This document shows positions 1 to 8,250 of a stretch of 64,000 bases of DNA, one piece after another. Below the pieces are notes generated by a model. The model did not search any database. It worked only from the letters and a program-made list of their open reading frames with translations, and was not told the DNA's origin. The DNA comes from Accumulibacter appositus (GTDB taxonomy: Bacteria > Pseudomonadota > Gammaproteobacteria > Burkholderiales > Rhodocyclaceae), in NCBI RefSeq assembly GCF_035440685.1, contig NZ_DAORMW010000031.1; one strand, written 5' to 3'. Both the position numbers and the translations under genes were made by a program. Numbering within the stretch: position 1 is the stretch's first letter; each line of letters begins with the position of its first letter.

Positions 1-90
1 ATACCTTCCGCGCTGAACTGCTGGGTCTTGTATAAGATTCATGCGATTGCCCTGGCGCGGTGGCAGCGCCTCGGGCCGCGCTGTACCGCC

Positions 91-1923
91 CTAGGCCGAA
101 CTCGGGGCGGTGGTCGCGCTGAGTTTGCCGAGCACCCAGTAGCTCAGCAGAAAGGCACCGACATGATAGGCGGTGTTCAACAGCAGCCCGAACTGAACGT
201 AGATCAGCACCGTCAGCGCCAGATAGAAAAGCAGGCAGCCGAGCAGCAGCAGGCGCCGCCAGAGTGCGCGCATGGCTGGCTTGAACAGGCGCAGCCAGGC
301 ACCGGCAATGGCCAGGGCAGCCATCGCCAGAACTTGCAGCAAGGGATCGAGGCCGCGCAGTTGCATCCCTTGCAGCAGGTTATTGACGACATCGGCGTGC
401 AACTCGACGCCGTGGCGAAGCTCGGCGCCAACGCCGCGGCGAACCTGGAAGATGTCCTGGCCGGCACGTCCATCGCCGATCAGGACGATCTTTCCTGTCA
501 GCCCGCCGGCAGCGATCGTCGCCGCTGGTCCGCTGATCTGCTCGTAGTCGTAGCGTCGCGCCGGCTGCCTCCAACTCTCGATCGGCGCCAGGCGGATCAG
601 GGCGTCTGCGACCCGATCGCCGCTGCTCAGCAGCGGGCAGTTGTTGCGCACCTGTCCCGAGGCTTCGACGCTTGCCTGGAAGGGTTTGAGTGGCCCGCGC
701 CAGAGCGTCCTGCCCGTGTCGCTGACCACTGTCAGTTCGCGTAGCTGCTGGTCTGCGGCCAGTGTCGTGCCGCCGACTGCCAGGCTGCCGATGGCGCTGA
801 TCCTGTCTTGGATACGTTCGACCGGTGGCTGTTCGGCGTCTGCTGCGGCGGCAAGCTTGAGCGCGGCGAGCGGCGCGAGCGAGGCGTAACCCAGGCGGCC
901 GCCGACGCACAGCAGGCCCCAGGCACTGACTGCCTGCAGCAGCCCGGGGGTGGCCACGGGTTTCTGGTCGAGCAGCTGATTGACGCCGACGATGACCTCG
1001 CTGCCATTTTGCCGGGCTCGCTCTATGGCGGCGATCAGCTCGGCGTCGGCCGGATTCGGCTTCTCGAAATAGACGTCGAAGACAATCGTTTTCGCACCCG
1101 CGGCGACCAGCTTGTCGAGCACCCGCGCGTGCTCGGCGCGCCAGTCCGGTCCGAACTTGCCAAGGCGCGCTTCGGATTTTTCGTCGAAACTGACGATCGC
1201 GATGCGTTCGTTGACCGGCACGCTGGCCACCACGTCGCCGAGCGCCATGGTGTAGCTCTCGATGCGCGTATCGATTCCCAGCGCGTCGAACAATTGCACC
1301 CAGCCCAGGAAGAACATCAGCAGTGCGATACCGGCGCCACCGTAGCGTCGCCACTTGCGCAGGCGTTCGGCATTCATCACCTGCACGAACTGATTGAGCA
1401 GCGACGGCCGTCGCTCGATGCTGCGGATCAGCGCGTCGAGCTCGAACTTGAAGCGCTTGTCGTCGAGTGCGTGCGCCTGGCGGCGAGCCAGCTCGGTGAG
1501 CGTCGGCGGCAGCTCGCTGGCCTCGGGCATCGTCGCGCCGCCGACCAGCACCGGAATCAGGCGCTTACCCTGCGCGAGCGCTGCGGCAAGCTCATGGCTG
1601 ACGAAATCGTCGCCCTGGTCGAGCCGTCGGCCCTTCTCGTTGCTGGCGCTCAGCCAACGCGGACCGATCAGGGCGATGACCAGGTCGCAAGCTTCGATCT
1701 CGCGGTCGAGCACGTTCACGAAATCGTCGCCGGCTTCGATCTGGCCGATGTCCATGAACACCCGCTCGGCACCGAAGTGGGCGCTCAGGTGATCGTAAAG
1801 CCGTCCGGCGTAGGCGATGCTGTCTTCACGGCGGTAGCTGATGAAAATCCGGGACGCGGTCTTTTCCAATTGCGCTGGGCCTGTTTTCGGTCGTGCACTG
1901 CTGAACGGCTGGAGTTCCTGCAC
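91..1923 (-). CDS. TIR domain - CHASE2 domain membrane protein
   Basis: A 610-residue protein with two sensor/effector modules. Residues about 24-165 form a TIR fold: it starts FISYRREDS, continues with FMDIGQIEAGDDF and DLVIALIGPRWL, and has a conserved acidic position in FVSHELAAAL where TIR NADases keep their catalytic Glu. A membrane segment follows near residue 196 (GIALLMFFLGWVQLF). Residues about 220-500 are an extracytoplasmic CHASE2 sensor (IVSFDEKSEARLGKFGPDWR, TIVFDVYFEKPNPAD). Two or three hydrophobic helices close the protein. In CHASE2 proteins the output is usually a cyclase or kinase; here the cytosolic TIR sits N-terminal instead. Start is GTG, 31 bp after the FecR-like lipoprotein gene, so the two are probably one leftward operon. 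Role inferred: stress or envelope sensing with NAD-linked or scaffold output; the enzymatic activity is not shown by sequence. Confidence 0.85.
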   Translation of the reverse strand: MQELQPFSSARPKTGPAQLEKTASRIFISYRREDSIAYAGRLYDHLSAHFGAERVFMDIGQIEAGDDFVNVLDREIEACDLVIALIGPRWLSASNEKGRRLDQGDDFVSHELAAALAQGKRLIPVLVGGATMPEASELPPTLTELARRQAHALDDKRFKFELDALIRSIERRPSLLNQFVQVMNAERLRKWRRYGGAGIALLMFFLGWVQLFDALGIDTRIESYTMALGDVVASVPVNERIAIVSFDEKSEARLGKFGPDWRAEHARVLDKLVAAGAKTIVFDVYFEKPNPADAELIAAIERARQNGSEVIVGVNQLLDQKPVATPGLLQAVSAWGLLCVGGRLGYASLAPLAALKLAAAADAEQPPVERIQDRISAIGSLAVGGTTLAADQQLRELTVVSDTGRTLWRGPLKPFQASVEASGQVRNNCPLLSSGDRVADALIRLAPIESWRQPARRYDYEQISGPAATIAAGGLTGKIVLIGDGRAGQDIFQVRRGVGAELRHGVELHADVVNNLLQGMQLRGLDPLLQVLAMAALAIAGAWLRLFKPAMRALWRRLLLLGCLLFYLALTVLIYVQFGLLLNTAYHVGAFLLSYWVLGKLSATTAPSSA

Positions 1924-1954
1924 GGCGCCAGCCGCCGCTCACAGCGGCGGTTGG

Positions 1955-2767
1955 TTAGCGGATGTTGTCACCATGCGTTGGTGGCGGTTCCCTCGGTGCT
2001 GGCCGATCGCTGTCACGGTCGTTGCTTGAGCGGCTACTCATCACGCCAACGCCGATGGCGAAGATGCCCGCCGCCAGCGCGGCAGTGCCGAGGTTGGCGG
2101 TATTGGGAACCAGTGCGTCGAGATTCCGGATGCGCATGCGAATCTGCTCGACTTCGCCAATCCCCGCCTGCCCGACTTCGAGAAGGTCGGGGCCGACGAT
2201 TGCCGCCGCCTGCCCGACGCCCAGCGACTTCTTGGGCCACCGTCCGTTGTTCGAAGTCAGCGCGACGCGATCTTCGGCAACGACGACCCTGACCCGCGCC
2301 TCAGGGTCCACCCGTACCAGGTACTCGGTGCCTTCCGAAGCGGCCGTGGCGTACTCGGTCTTGACTTTGAACAGGCCTCTGGCCTTGACCAGGACTTCGC
2401 CGATGAAGACGAAGATCGATCCGAGACGGACGTGCGTGTTGGGCTGCACATAGACCCTGGCGCCCTCGGCAAAGGTCAGCACGGCCGTCGACTGGGCGTC
2501 TGTCCGGATCTCGTCGCCCGGCTCAAGCGACATATTGTGCTTCGCGTGCGCGGGCGCGCCCTTGCGGACGACGCCAACGCCGGCGATGGTCCCGCCATCG
2601 ACCAGTTGTCCTCCTTGTACGACGCCGAGCGTGATCGACGCGCAGCCGCTGACCGTGAAGCAGAAAAGGAGGAGGAGAAGAAGAGGGAGGAAATTGCGGC
2701 CCTGCGCAGGCGAGCGCCGCAAATGCTGCCAGCCGAATGTCGTGTTTCTCGGGGTGCTTGACGCCAT
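1955..2767 (-). CDS. FecR-domain lipoprotein
   Basis: A 270-residue secreted lipoprotein. The N-terminus has a Lys/Arg-poor leader, a Leu-rich core (FLPLLLLLLFCFTVSGC) and a lipobox ending in Cys, so it should be lipidated and envelope-anchored. Residues about 80-170 match the FecR periplasmic domain (LEPGDEIRTDAQSTAVLTF, then ARVYVQPNTHVRLG and SEGTEYLVRV). A glycine/alanine-rich hydrophobic stretch lies near the C-terminus, followed by a Pro/Arg-rich tail. The ATG at 2767 is chosen because GGAGGG lies 8-10 bases upstream; an in-frame ATG at 2782 is an alternative. It lies just upstream of the TIR-CHASE2 gene in the same direction. FecR-domain proteins are often paired with CHASE2 proteins, so it probably feeds a periplasmic signal to that partner (inference). 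Confidence 0.8.
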   Translation of the reverse strand: MASSTPRNTTFGWQHLRRSPAQGRNFLPLLLLLLFCFTVSGCASITLGVVQGGQLVDGGTIAGVGVVRKGAPAHAKHNMSLEPGDEIRTDAQSTAVLTFAEGARVYVQPNTHVRLGSIFVFIGEVLVKARGLFKVKTEYATAASEGTEYLVRVDPEARVRVVVAEDRVALTSNNGRWPKKSLGVGQAAAIVGPDLLEVGQAGIGEVEQIRMRIRNLDALVPNTANLGTAALAAGIFAIGVGVMSSRSSNDRDSDRPAPREPPPTHGDNIR

Positions 2768-2996
2768 GAGAAAGCCCTCCATACCGCGGTTCAGCCCTGA
2801 GCCTGCCCGAATGGGCTCGGGCAGCGCGCACCAATCCAGGCCGGGTTGAGTGGGTTCGACCGCCCTGCGTGCCGGAAAGTGCGACTGCTGACGGGGGACT
2901 CGGGGAACGACAGGCGGAGTATATTCACAGCAGCCGGCAAAATACAAACGCCGAAAAGTGCCGGCAAGCGTCAGCAAACCGAAAAGGAATCGAAAA

Positions 2997-3806
2997 ATGC
3001 CGCTCGCGCGCCAGCTCATTCTTGCGCTGCTTGTCGCCGGCCTGGTCGCCTGCTCCTGGCTGGCGCCGCTGGACGCCAGCGCTACGCAACAGGCCGACGC
3101 CGGCCTGAAGCGGGCGTTGCTCAGCTTTGCAACGGCCAGGGCCCTGAATGCGGCGATTTCGGTCGCCCAGGGAACCGAGGTTTCGGTGCAGCCCGGTGGC
3201 ATGGGCGTCGTTCTCACCCCCGGAGAGGTGCTCGACCCGGTCAACGATCTCGTCGAGCAGTTTTCGAATGTCATGCTCGCTGCCAGCGTCGCGTTCGGCG
3301 TGCAGAAGATGCTCATCAGCATGGCCGGCTACTGGCTGATCTCCCTGCTGATGAGTGCCGCAGCCCTCTGCTGGGCGTGGTTTCACTTCCGGCGCGAAGC
3401 GCTTCCGGCATGGCTCTCGCGGACGCTCGTCATCCTCCTGATGCTGCGCTTCGCCGTGCCCGCAGTGACCATCGGCAGCGACCTGCTGTTCGAAAAGTTT
3501 CTCGTCGCCGACTACGACGCCAGCCAGCAGGTGATGAGTGCCGCACCGGCGCAAGTCGCCAGACTCGATGCGCCGCAGCCGCTACCTTCCGGTGAGCAGG
3601 GCCTGCTCGACAGAATCAAGGGCTGGGGGCAGGATCTGGAGGTGAAAGCGCGTTTCGACGCCCTGCAACAGGCAGCGGAGCAGGCCACCGAGCACATCAT
3701 CACCTTGATCGTGATCTTTCTGCTGCAGACCGTGGTGATTCCACTGCTCCTTCTTTCCGGCCTCTACGGCCTGGCGCGTGCGGCTTTCCAGAGGCCCCCG
3801 CGCTAG
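2997..3806 (+). CDS. Hypothetical multi-pass membrane protein
   Basis: A 269-residue protein I do not recognise. The N-terminus is a signal-like segment (LILALLVAGLVACSW). Further hydrophobic helices lie near residues 110-135 (MLISMAGYWLISLLMSAAAL), 140-165 and 235-260 (HIITLIVIFLLQTVVIPLLL), giving about four membrane spans. A charged, probably coiled segment (residues about 200-230, DLEVKARFDALQQAAEQATE) precedes the last helix. The start ATG at 2997 has AAGGA nine bases upstream; a longer in-frame start exists at 2958 but lacks a ribosome site. It is divergent from the FecR gene and upstream of uvrD, with no obvious functional link to either. Confidence 0.7.
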   Translation: MPLARQLILALLVAGLVACSWLAPLDASATQQADAGLKRALLSFATARALNAAISVAQGTEVSVQPGGMGVVLTPGEVLDPVNDLVEQFSNVMLAASVAFGVQKMLISMAGYWLISLLMSAAALCWAWFHFRREALPAWLSRTLVILLMLRFAVPAVTIGSDLLFEKFLVADYDASQQVMSAAPAQVARLDAPQPLPSGEQGLLDRIKGWGQDLEVKARFDALQQAAEQATEHIITLIVIFLLQTVVIPLLLLSGLYGLARAAFQRPPR

Positions 3807-3907
3807 GCCTGCGCTCTGCCTGGCTGTGCCACGCGGCATGGCCCGGCGCCGATGCAGCTGAGCGTGCCGGCTATAATCGGGGGCTACTCGCCAGGGAATT
3901 CCGATTC

Positions 3908-6103
3908 ATGTCCGACTTGCTCGCCCATCTCAATCCGCCGCAGCTGGCTGCAGTCACCCTGCCGCCGCAGCATGCCCTGATCCTCGCCGGTGCCGGCAGC
4001 GGCAAGACGCGGGTGTTGACCACGCGCATCGCCTGGCTGATCTCGACCGGGCAGGTCGGTCCGCAGGGGGTTCTGGCGGTGACCTTCACCAACAAGGCGG
4101 CCAAGGAAATGCAAGCCCGCCTGGCGGCGCTGTTGCCGATCAATACCCGTGGCATGTGGATCGGTACCTTTCACGGCCTGTGCAACCGCTTCCTGCGCGC
4201 TCACCACCGCGAAGCCGGGTTGAGCGCGCAGTTCCAGATTCTCGATTCAGCGGACCAGCTGGCGGCGATCAAGCGCCTGCTCAAGAGCCTCAACATCGAC
4301 GACGAGAAGTATCCGCCTCGCGAGCTGATGCACTTCATCAATGCGCACAAGGAACAGGGGATTCGCGCCGCGCAGGCCGAAGCCTACGACACCTATACCA
4401 GCCGCCGCGTCGAGCTCTACGCCGAGTACGAAGGCCAGTGTCAGCGTGAAGGGGTGGTCGATTTCGCCGAGCTGCTGCTGCGTTCCTACGAGCTTCTGCA
4501 ACGCAACGAGCCGCTCCGTCAGCACTATCAGGCGCGTTTTCGGCACATCCTGGTCGATGAATTCCAGGATACCAACCGCCTCCAGTACGCGTGGCTGAAA
4601 CTGCTCGCCGGACGCGGCAGTGTCAAGTCGGAGGGTGCAGGCGCCTGCCTGTTCGCAGTCGGCGACGACGATCAGTCGATCTACGCTTTCCGTGGAGCCG
4701 AGATCGGTAACATGCATGACCTGCAGCGCGAGTTCGAGCTGCCGGAAGTGATTCGTCTCGAACAGAACTATCGTTCGCACGGCAATATCCTCGATGCCGC
4801 CAATGCGCTGATCAAGCAGAACCGCGGCCGTCTTGGCAAGAACCTGTGGACCGAAGCCGGTGCCGGCGAACCGATCCGTGTCTTCGAAGGCTATTCCGAC
4901 ATCGCCGAGGCGGCCTTCATCGTCGAGGAGGTTTGCGAGCTGGTTGGCGACGGGGTGTCGCGCCAGCAGATCGCCCTCCTTTATCGCTCGAACGCGCAGT
5001 CGCGGGTGCTCGAGCACCAGCTGTTCAAGCAGGGCTTGGCCTATCGGGTGCATGGCGGCCTGCGCTTCTTCGATCGCCAGGAGATCAAGCATGCGCTTGC
5101 CTATCTGCGCCTGCTGGCCAATCCCGACGACGATACGGCTTTTGCGCGAGTGGTCAATTTCCCGACGCGCGGGATCGGCGGGCGCAGCCTCGAGGCGCTG
5201 CAGGAAGCCGCCCGACAGACCAATTCCAGTCTGTACAACGCCGCCGCCAGTCTGGCCGGCAAGCCCGCTAGCGCGGTGGCCAAGTTCATCGCCCTGATCG
5301 AGGGTCTGCGCAGCGAGACCAGGGATCTGCCCTTGCCGGAGGTGATCGACCGGCTCATAGAACGCAGCGGTTTGCGCCAGCACTATCTGGCCGAGAAGGA
5401 ACGCCAGGATCGGCTCGAGAACCTCGACGAACTGATCAACGCCGCGAGCAGCTTCCTGCAGGACGATGGCGCACCGCTGGTCGACGGTGAGGAAGTGGTG
5501 CCGGATGGCGGTCCGCTGGCGTCCTTCCTGGCGCACGCCTCGCTCGAAGCGGGCGAGCATCAGGCCGGTGAAGGGCAGGAGGCCATTCAGTTGATGACCG
5601 TGCATGCGGCCAAAGGCCTGGAATTCGACATCGTGTTTATCACCGGCCTCGAGCAAGGCCTGTTTCCGCACGAGAACGCGGCGCAGGAGCGCGAAGGCCT
5701 CGAAGAGGAACGCCGGCTGATGTACGTGGCGGTGACGCGGGCGCGCAAACGCCTCTACCTGACGCATGCGCAGACGCGCATGCTGCATGGGCAGACGCGC
5801 TACTGTCTGCCATCGAGCTTCCTGGAGGAATTGCCGGTGGAACTGTTGCGTAAAATCAACCGCGGCCTTGCCGGCAGCAAGGCTGCGATCGCGCCGTCGC
5901 GCGCCGCCGCGGGTGCTGCCTGGAAGCAGCCGGCTGCCGCCAACGGCCTGCGCATCGGTCAAAACGTTCGCCATGCCCGCTTCGGCATCGGCGTCATCGT
6001 GGCCACCGAAGGGGGCGGGCCGGAGGCGCGCGTACAGGTCAATTTCGGTTCCGGCGGCATGAAGTGGCTGGCGCTCGAGTACGCGAAGCTGACGCCCGCC
6101 TAA
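3908..6103 (+). CDS. uvrD: ATP-dependent DNA helicase UvrD/Rep family
   Basis: A 731-residue superfamily 1A 3'-5' helicase acting in nucleotide excision and mismatch repair. Motifs in order: Q-motif LNPPQLAAV (residues 8-16), Walker A AGAGSGKT (about 27-34), motif Ia TFTNKAAKEM, Walker B DEFQDTN (about 217-223), motif III GDDDQSIYAFRGA, motif IV EQNYRS, motif V MTVHAAKGLEFD and motif VI YVAVTRARKRL. The C-terminal tail (GQNVRHARFGIGVIV ... VNFGSGGMKWLALEYAKL) is the UvrD RNA-polymerase-interaction Tudor-like fold, which favours UvrD over Rep. Length is normal for the family. Its TAA stop is the first three bases of a dispersed palindromic repeat (6101-6148). Confidence 0.95.
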   Translation: MSDLLAHLNPPQLAAVTLPPQHALILAGAGSGKTRVLTTRIAWLISTGQVGPQGVLAVTFTNKAAKEMQARLAALLPINTRGMWIGTFHGLCNRFLRAHHREAGLSAQFQILDSADQLAAIKRLLKSLNIDDEKYPPRELMHFINAHKEQGIRAAQAEAYDTYTSRRVELYAEYEGQCQREGVVDFAELLLRSYELLQRNEPLRQHYQARFRHILVDEFQDTNRLQYAWLKLLAGRGSVKSEGAGACLFAVGDDDQSIYAFRGAEIGNMHDLQREFELPEVIRLEQNYRSHGNILDAANALIKQNRGRLGKNLWTEAGAGEPIRVFEGYSDIAEAAFIVEEVCELVGDGVSRQQIALLYRSNAQSRVLEHQLFKQGLAYRVHGGLRFFDRQEIKHALAYLRLLANPDDDTAFARVVNFPTRGIGGRSLEALQEAARQTNSSLYNAAASLAGKPASAVAKFIALIEGLRSETRDLPLPEVIDRLIERSGLRQHYLAEKERQDRLENLDELINAASSFLQDDGAPLVDGEEVVPDGGPLASFLAHASLEAGEHQAGEGQEAIQLMTVHAAKGLEFDIVFITGLEQGLFPHENAAQEREGLEEERRLMYVAVTRARKRLYLTHAQTRMLHGQTRYCLPSSFLEELPVELLRKINRGLAGSKAAIAPSRAAAGAAWKQPAAANGLRIGQNVRHARFGIGVIVATEGGGPEARVQVNFGSGGMKWLALEYAKLTPA

Positions 6104-6148
6104 CGGTCATGACAGTCGAGACGCCCCAGATCATGAAAGTCATGTCCG
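6101..6148 (+). repeat. Dispersed palindromic repeat, copy A
   Basis: One of four copies in the window of an element beginning TAACGGTCATGAC, with a middle GTCGAGAC and a right half CCAGATCATGAAAG. Here the right terminal arm has decayed (CATGTCCG instead of CATGACCGTT). The first TAA is the uvrD stop codon. Other copies: 16780-16818, 25730-25781 and 49559-49611. Confidence 0.75.
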
Positions 6149-6230
6149 CCCCTCGTCTCTTGCTGTGGGGATTCCGGCTTGCACGCCAGAATCGTTCGCC
6201 GGGCAGGGCGTATGCGCCCTAAGTTCCCCG

Positions 6231-6288
6231 CCTCACCCCGCGAGGGGAGAGGCGGCTTCGTGAGTCGCGTACGCGACTATTACGGTAA
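6231..6288. repeat. Second repeat module downstream of copy A
   Basis: A hairpin-forming stretch (CCTCACCCCGCGAGGGGAGAGG) followed by TTCGTGAGTCGCGTACGCGA and ending in TACGGTAA. The same order (hairpin arms around GCTAGGGG, then TTCGTGAGTCGCCTACGTGA, then TAACGGTA) recurs at 49624-49688, also just downstream of a repeat copy. The two modules may therefore belong to one composite element, separated here by about 80 extra bases (6149-6230) in which nothing else is recognised. Confidence 0.5.
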
Positions 6289-6299
6289 GCTGCAGCCGC

Positions 6300-6308
6300 T
6301 TATCCACA
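6300..6308 (+). promoter_or_regulatory. DnaA-box sequence TTATCCACA
   Basis: Exact match to the strong DnaA 9-mer (TTATNCACA) in the uvrD-qor intergenic region, paired with an inverted exact copy at 6365-6373. The stretch between them is AT-richer than its surroundings. Confidence 0.5.
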
Positions 6309-6364
6309 GTTCGCGCGTCAGCGCTGGCGCTTTCGGTATTAAATCTGAAGTTGCGCACTACTTG

Positions 6365-6373
6365 TGTGGATAA
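6365..6373 (-). promoter_or_regulatory. DnaA-box sequence, inverted copy
   Basis: TGTGGATAA on the plus strand is the reverse complement of TTATCCACA. It faces the box at 6300-6308 across 56 bases. No dnaA, dnaN or rnpA/rpmH is nearby, so these are more likely regulatory or titration sites, or chance, than an origin. Confidence 0.5.
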
Positions 6374-6493
6374 GTCTGTGGAGCGCCTGTTGCTTGACTG
6401 GACAAGTGGCAGCCTGGACAGGCGTTTTTTGCGCTTGCTCAAAAAGCAGGCGGCGCACTAGACTGTCACGCTCAACCTAGACGGGAGCTGGCC

Positions 6494-7468
6494 ATGCCTT
6501 TTGCCATTCGTATTCATCAAACCGGTGGACCGGAAGTGATGTGCTGGGAAGAGGTGCCGGTCGGCGAACCGGCTGCCGGCGAGGCGCGGGTGCGTCACGA
6601 AGCGGTCGGGCTTAACTTCATTGATATCTACCAGCGCAGCGGACTCTATCCGTTGCCGCTGCCCAGTGGCCTCGGTTTGGAAGGCGCTGGGGTCGTCGAA
6701 GCCGTTGGTGAAGGTGTCACTGACCTACGCGCTGGCGATCGTGTGGCCTATGCTGGCGGGCCCGTGGGTGCTTACAGCGAGCTGCGTTGCCTAGCCGCCG
6801 ACCGGCTGTTGAAACTGCCCGAGGCGATCGGTTTTCGCACTGCCGCGGCGATGATGCTGCAGGGCCTGACCAGCGCCTATCTGCTGCGCCGCACCCATCG
6901 CGTGCAGGCCGGCGAAAGCGTCCTGATCCACGCTGCTGCCGGTGGCGTCGGCCTGATCGCCTGCCAGTGGGCAAAGGCGCTGGGTGCAACGGTCATCGGG
7001 ACGGTCTCGAACCAGGCCAAGGCGGCGCTGGCGACCGCCCACGGCTGCGATCACGTGATCGACTACACCCGCGAGGAGGTGGCGCCAAGGGTTCGCGAGA
7101 TTACTCGCGGCGAGGGGGTGGCGGTGGTTTATGACGGGGTCGGCAAGGATACCTTTGCCGCTTCGCTGGACAGCCTGCAGACGCGCGGGATGATGGTCTG
7201 TCTGGGCAATGCCTCGGGGCCGGTGCCGCCCCTGGACCCGCTTCTGCTGTCGCAGAAGGGCTCGCTGTTCCTGACCCGGCCGACCCTGATGCACTACATT
7301 GCCAAGCGCGCCGAGCTGGCCGAGTTGGCTGCCGAGCTGTTCGAGATGGTCGGCTCGGGAAAGATCAAGATCGAGGTCAACCAGAGCTACGCGCTCGCCG
7401 AAGTCGCCCAGGCGCATCGTGATTTGGCCGCACGCAAGCACACCGGGTCGACCGTTCTCCTGCCGTGA
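6494..7468 (+). CDS. qorA: NADPH:quinone reductase, zeta-crystallin family
   Basis: A 324-residue medium-chain dehydrogenase/reductase of the zinc-free quinone oxidoreductase type, reducing quinones with NADPH in the cytosol. The N-terminal GroES-like domain has VGLNFIDIYQRSGLYP and GLGLEGAGVVEAVGEGV. The Rossmann fold starts near residue 140 with LIHAAAGGVGLIACQWAK, the family's AAGGVG nucleotide motif. The substrate-side end carries ALAEVAQAHRDLAARKHTGS, typical of QOR. The structural-zinc cysteine cluster of alcohol dehydrogenases is absent. Length matches the family. GGGAGC lies just before the ATG. It stands alone between uvrD and the ParA-like gene, behind a 390-base gap that holds repeats and two DnaA boxes. 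Confidence 0.9.
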   Translation: MPFAIRIHQTGGPEVMCWEEVPVGEPAAGEARVRHEAVGLNFIDIYQRSGLYPLPLPSGLGLEGAGVVEAVGEGVTDLRAGDRVAYAGGPVGAYSELRCLAADRLLKLPEAIGFRTAAAMMLQGLTSAYLLRRTHRVQAGESVLIHAAAGGVGLIACQWAKALGATVIGTVSNQAKAALATAHGCDHVIDYTREEVAPRVREITRGEGVAVVYDGVGKDTFAASLDSLQTRGMMVCLGNASGPVPPLDPLLLSQKGSLFLTRPTLMHYIAKRAELAELAAELFEMVGSGKIKIEVNQSYALAEVAQAHRDLAARKHTGSTVLLP

Positions 7469-7550
7469 TCGAGGGTCCGCGCGCGCCCATCAACCCCATT
7501 CATGAGCCGCTTCGCCGGCTGGCAACGACCCCTGACGAGGACAAAAAAGA

Positions 7551-8177
7551 ATGAAATCCTTCCTGATTGCCAATCCAAAGGGTGGTTCCGGGAAATCGAC
7601 GCTGGCGATCAATCTGGCCGGCCACCTCGCGCGTAGCGGCCATCAGGTGATGCTCGGCGACGTCGATCGTCAGCAATCGTCAAGGGAGTGGCTGCGCATG
7701 CGTCCGCGCGCGCTGCCGGAGATTCGCTGTTGGGAAATCGAGCCGGGGAAAACCGCCCGGCCGCCGAAGGGCACCACCCATGTGGTCCTCGACACGCCGG
7801 CGGCCTTGCACGGAAAAGCGCTGGATAACGTCGTCAAGCACGTCAATCGGGTGCTCGTTCCGGTGCAACCGTCGCTCTTCGACATGCTCGCCACGCGCCA
7901 GTTTCTTGAGGCCTTGCTGGCCGAGAAAGTGGTTCGCAAGAAGGAAACCTTCGTCGCCGTGGTCGGCATGCGCGTCGATGCACGCACGCGCGCGGCCGCC
8001 GAACTGGAGCGCTTCCTGGCCAAGTTCGAGCTGCCGGTGCTGACCCATCTGCGCAACACGCAGCTTTATGTGCAGACGGCGCTGCATGGCATGACCATGT
8101 TCGATGTGCCGGCATCGCGTGCGGCCAAGGATCTCGAGCAGTGGCGGCCGATCATCGACTGGGTCAATGAGGATTAG
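7551..8177 (+). CDS. ParA/MinD-family ATPase (orphan)
   Basis: A 208-residue deviant-Walker ATPase. The N-terminus has KGGSGKST (residues about 10-17) with the signature first lysine, then DVDRQQSSREW as the A' region and THVVLDTPA as Walker B. These enzymes dimerise on ATP, bind DNA non-specifically and position cargo such as plasmids, chromosomes, chemoreceptors or carboxysomes. No ParB-like or other partner gene lies beside it; the neighbours are qorA and dnaE. The conserved ending (LEQWRPIIDW) resembles short single-domain orphan ParA proteins of Betaproteobacteria. The cargo cannot be told from the sequence. Confidence 0.85.
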   Translation: MKSFLIANPKGGSGKSTLAINLAGHLARSGHQVMLGDVDRQQSSREWLRMRPRALPEIRCWEIEPGKTARPPKGTTHVVLDTPAALHGKALDNVVKHVNRVLVPVQPSLFDMLATRQFLEALLAEKVVRKKETFVAVVGMRVDARTRAAAELERFLAKFELPVLTHLRNTQLYVQTALHGMTMFDVPASRAAKDLEQWRPIIDWVNED

Positions 8178-8250
8178 GCCGCGCGGCACTGATTGGCATG
8201 ATCGGCAGCTTGGGCACGTTCAGCGTGCTGCGTCGGCGTAAAATGGCGGG

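Noticed and set aside
4247..5974. A 575-codon open frame antisense to uvrD
   Set aside because: Same shadow effect; no signature and no ribosome site, and uvrD motifs are complete.
6300..6373. Chromosome origin
   Set aside because: Only two DnaA boxes, no clear DUE and no dnaA, dnaN, rpmH or gidA nearby.
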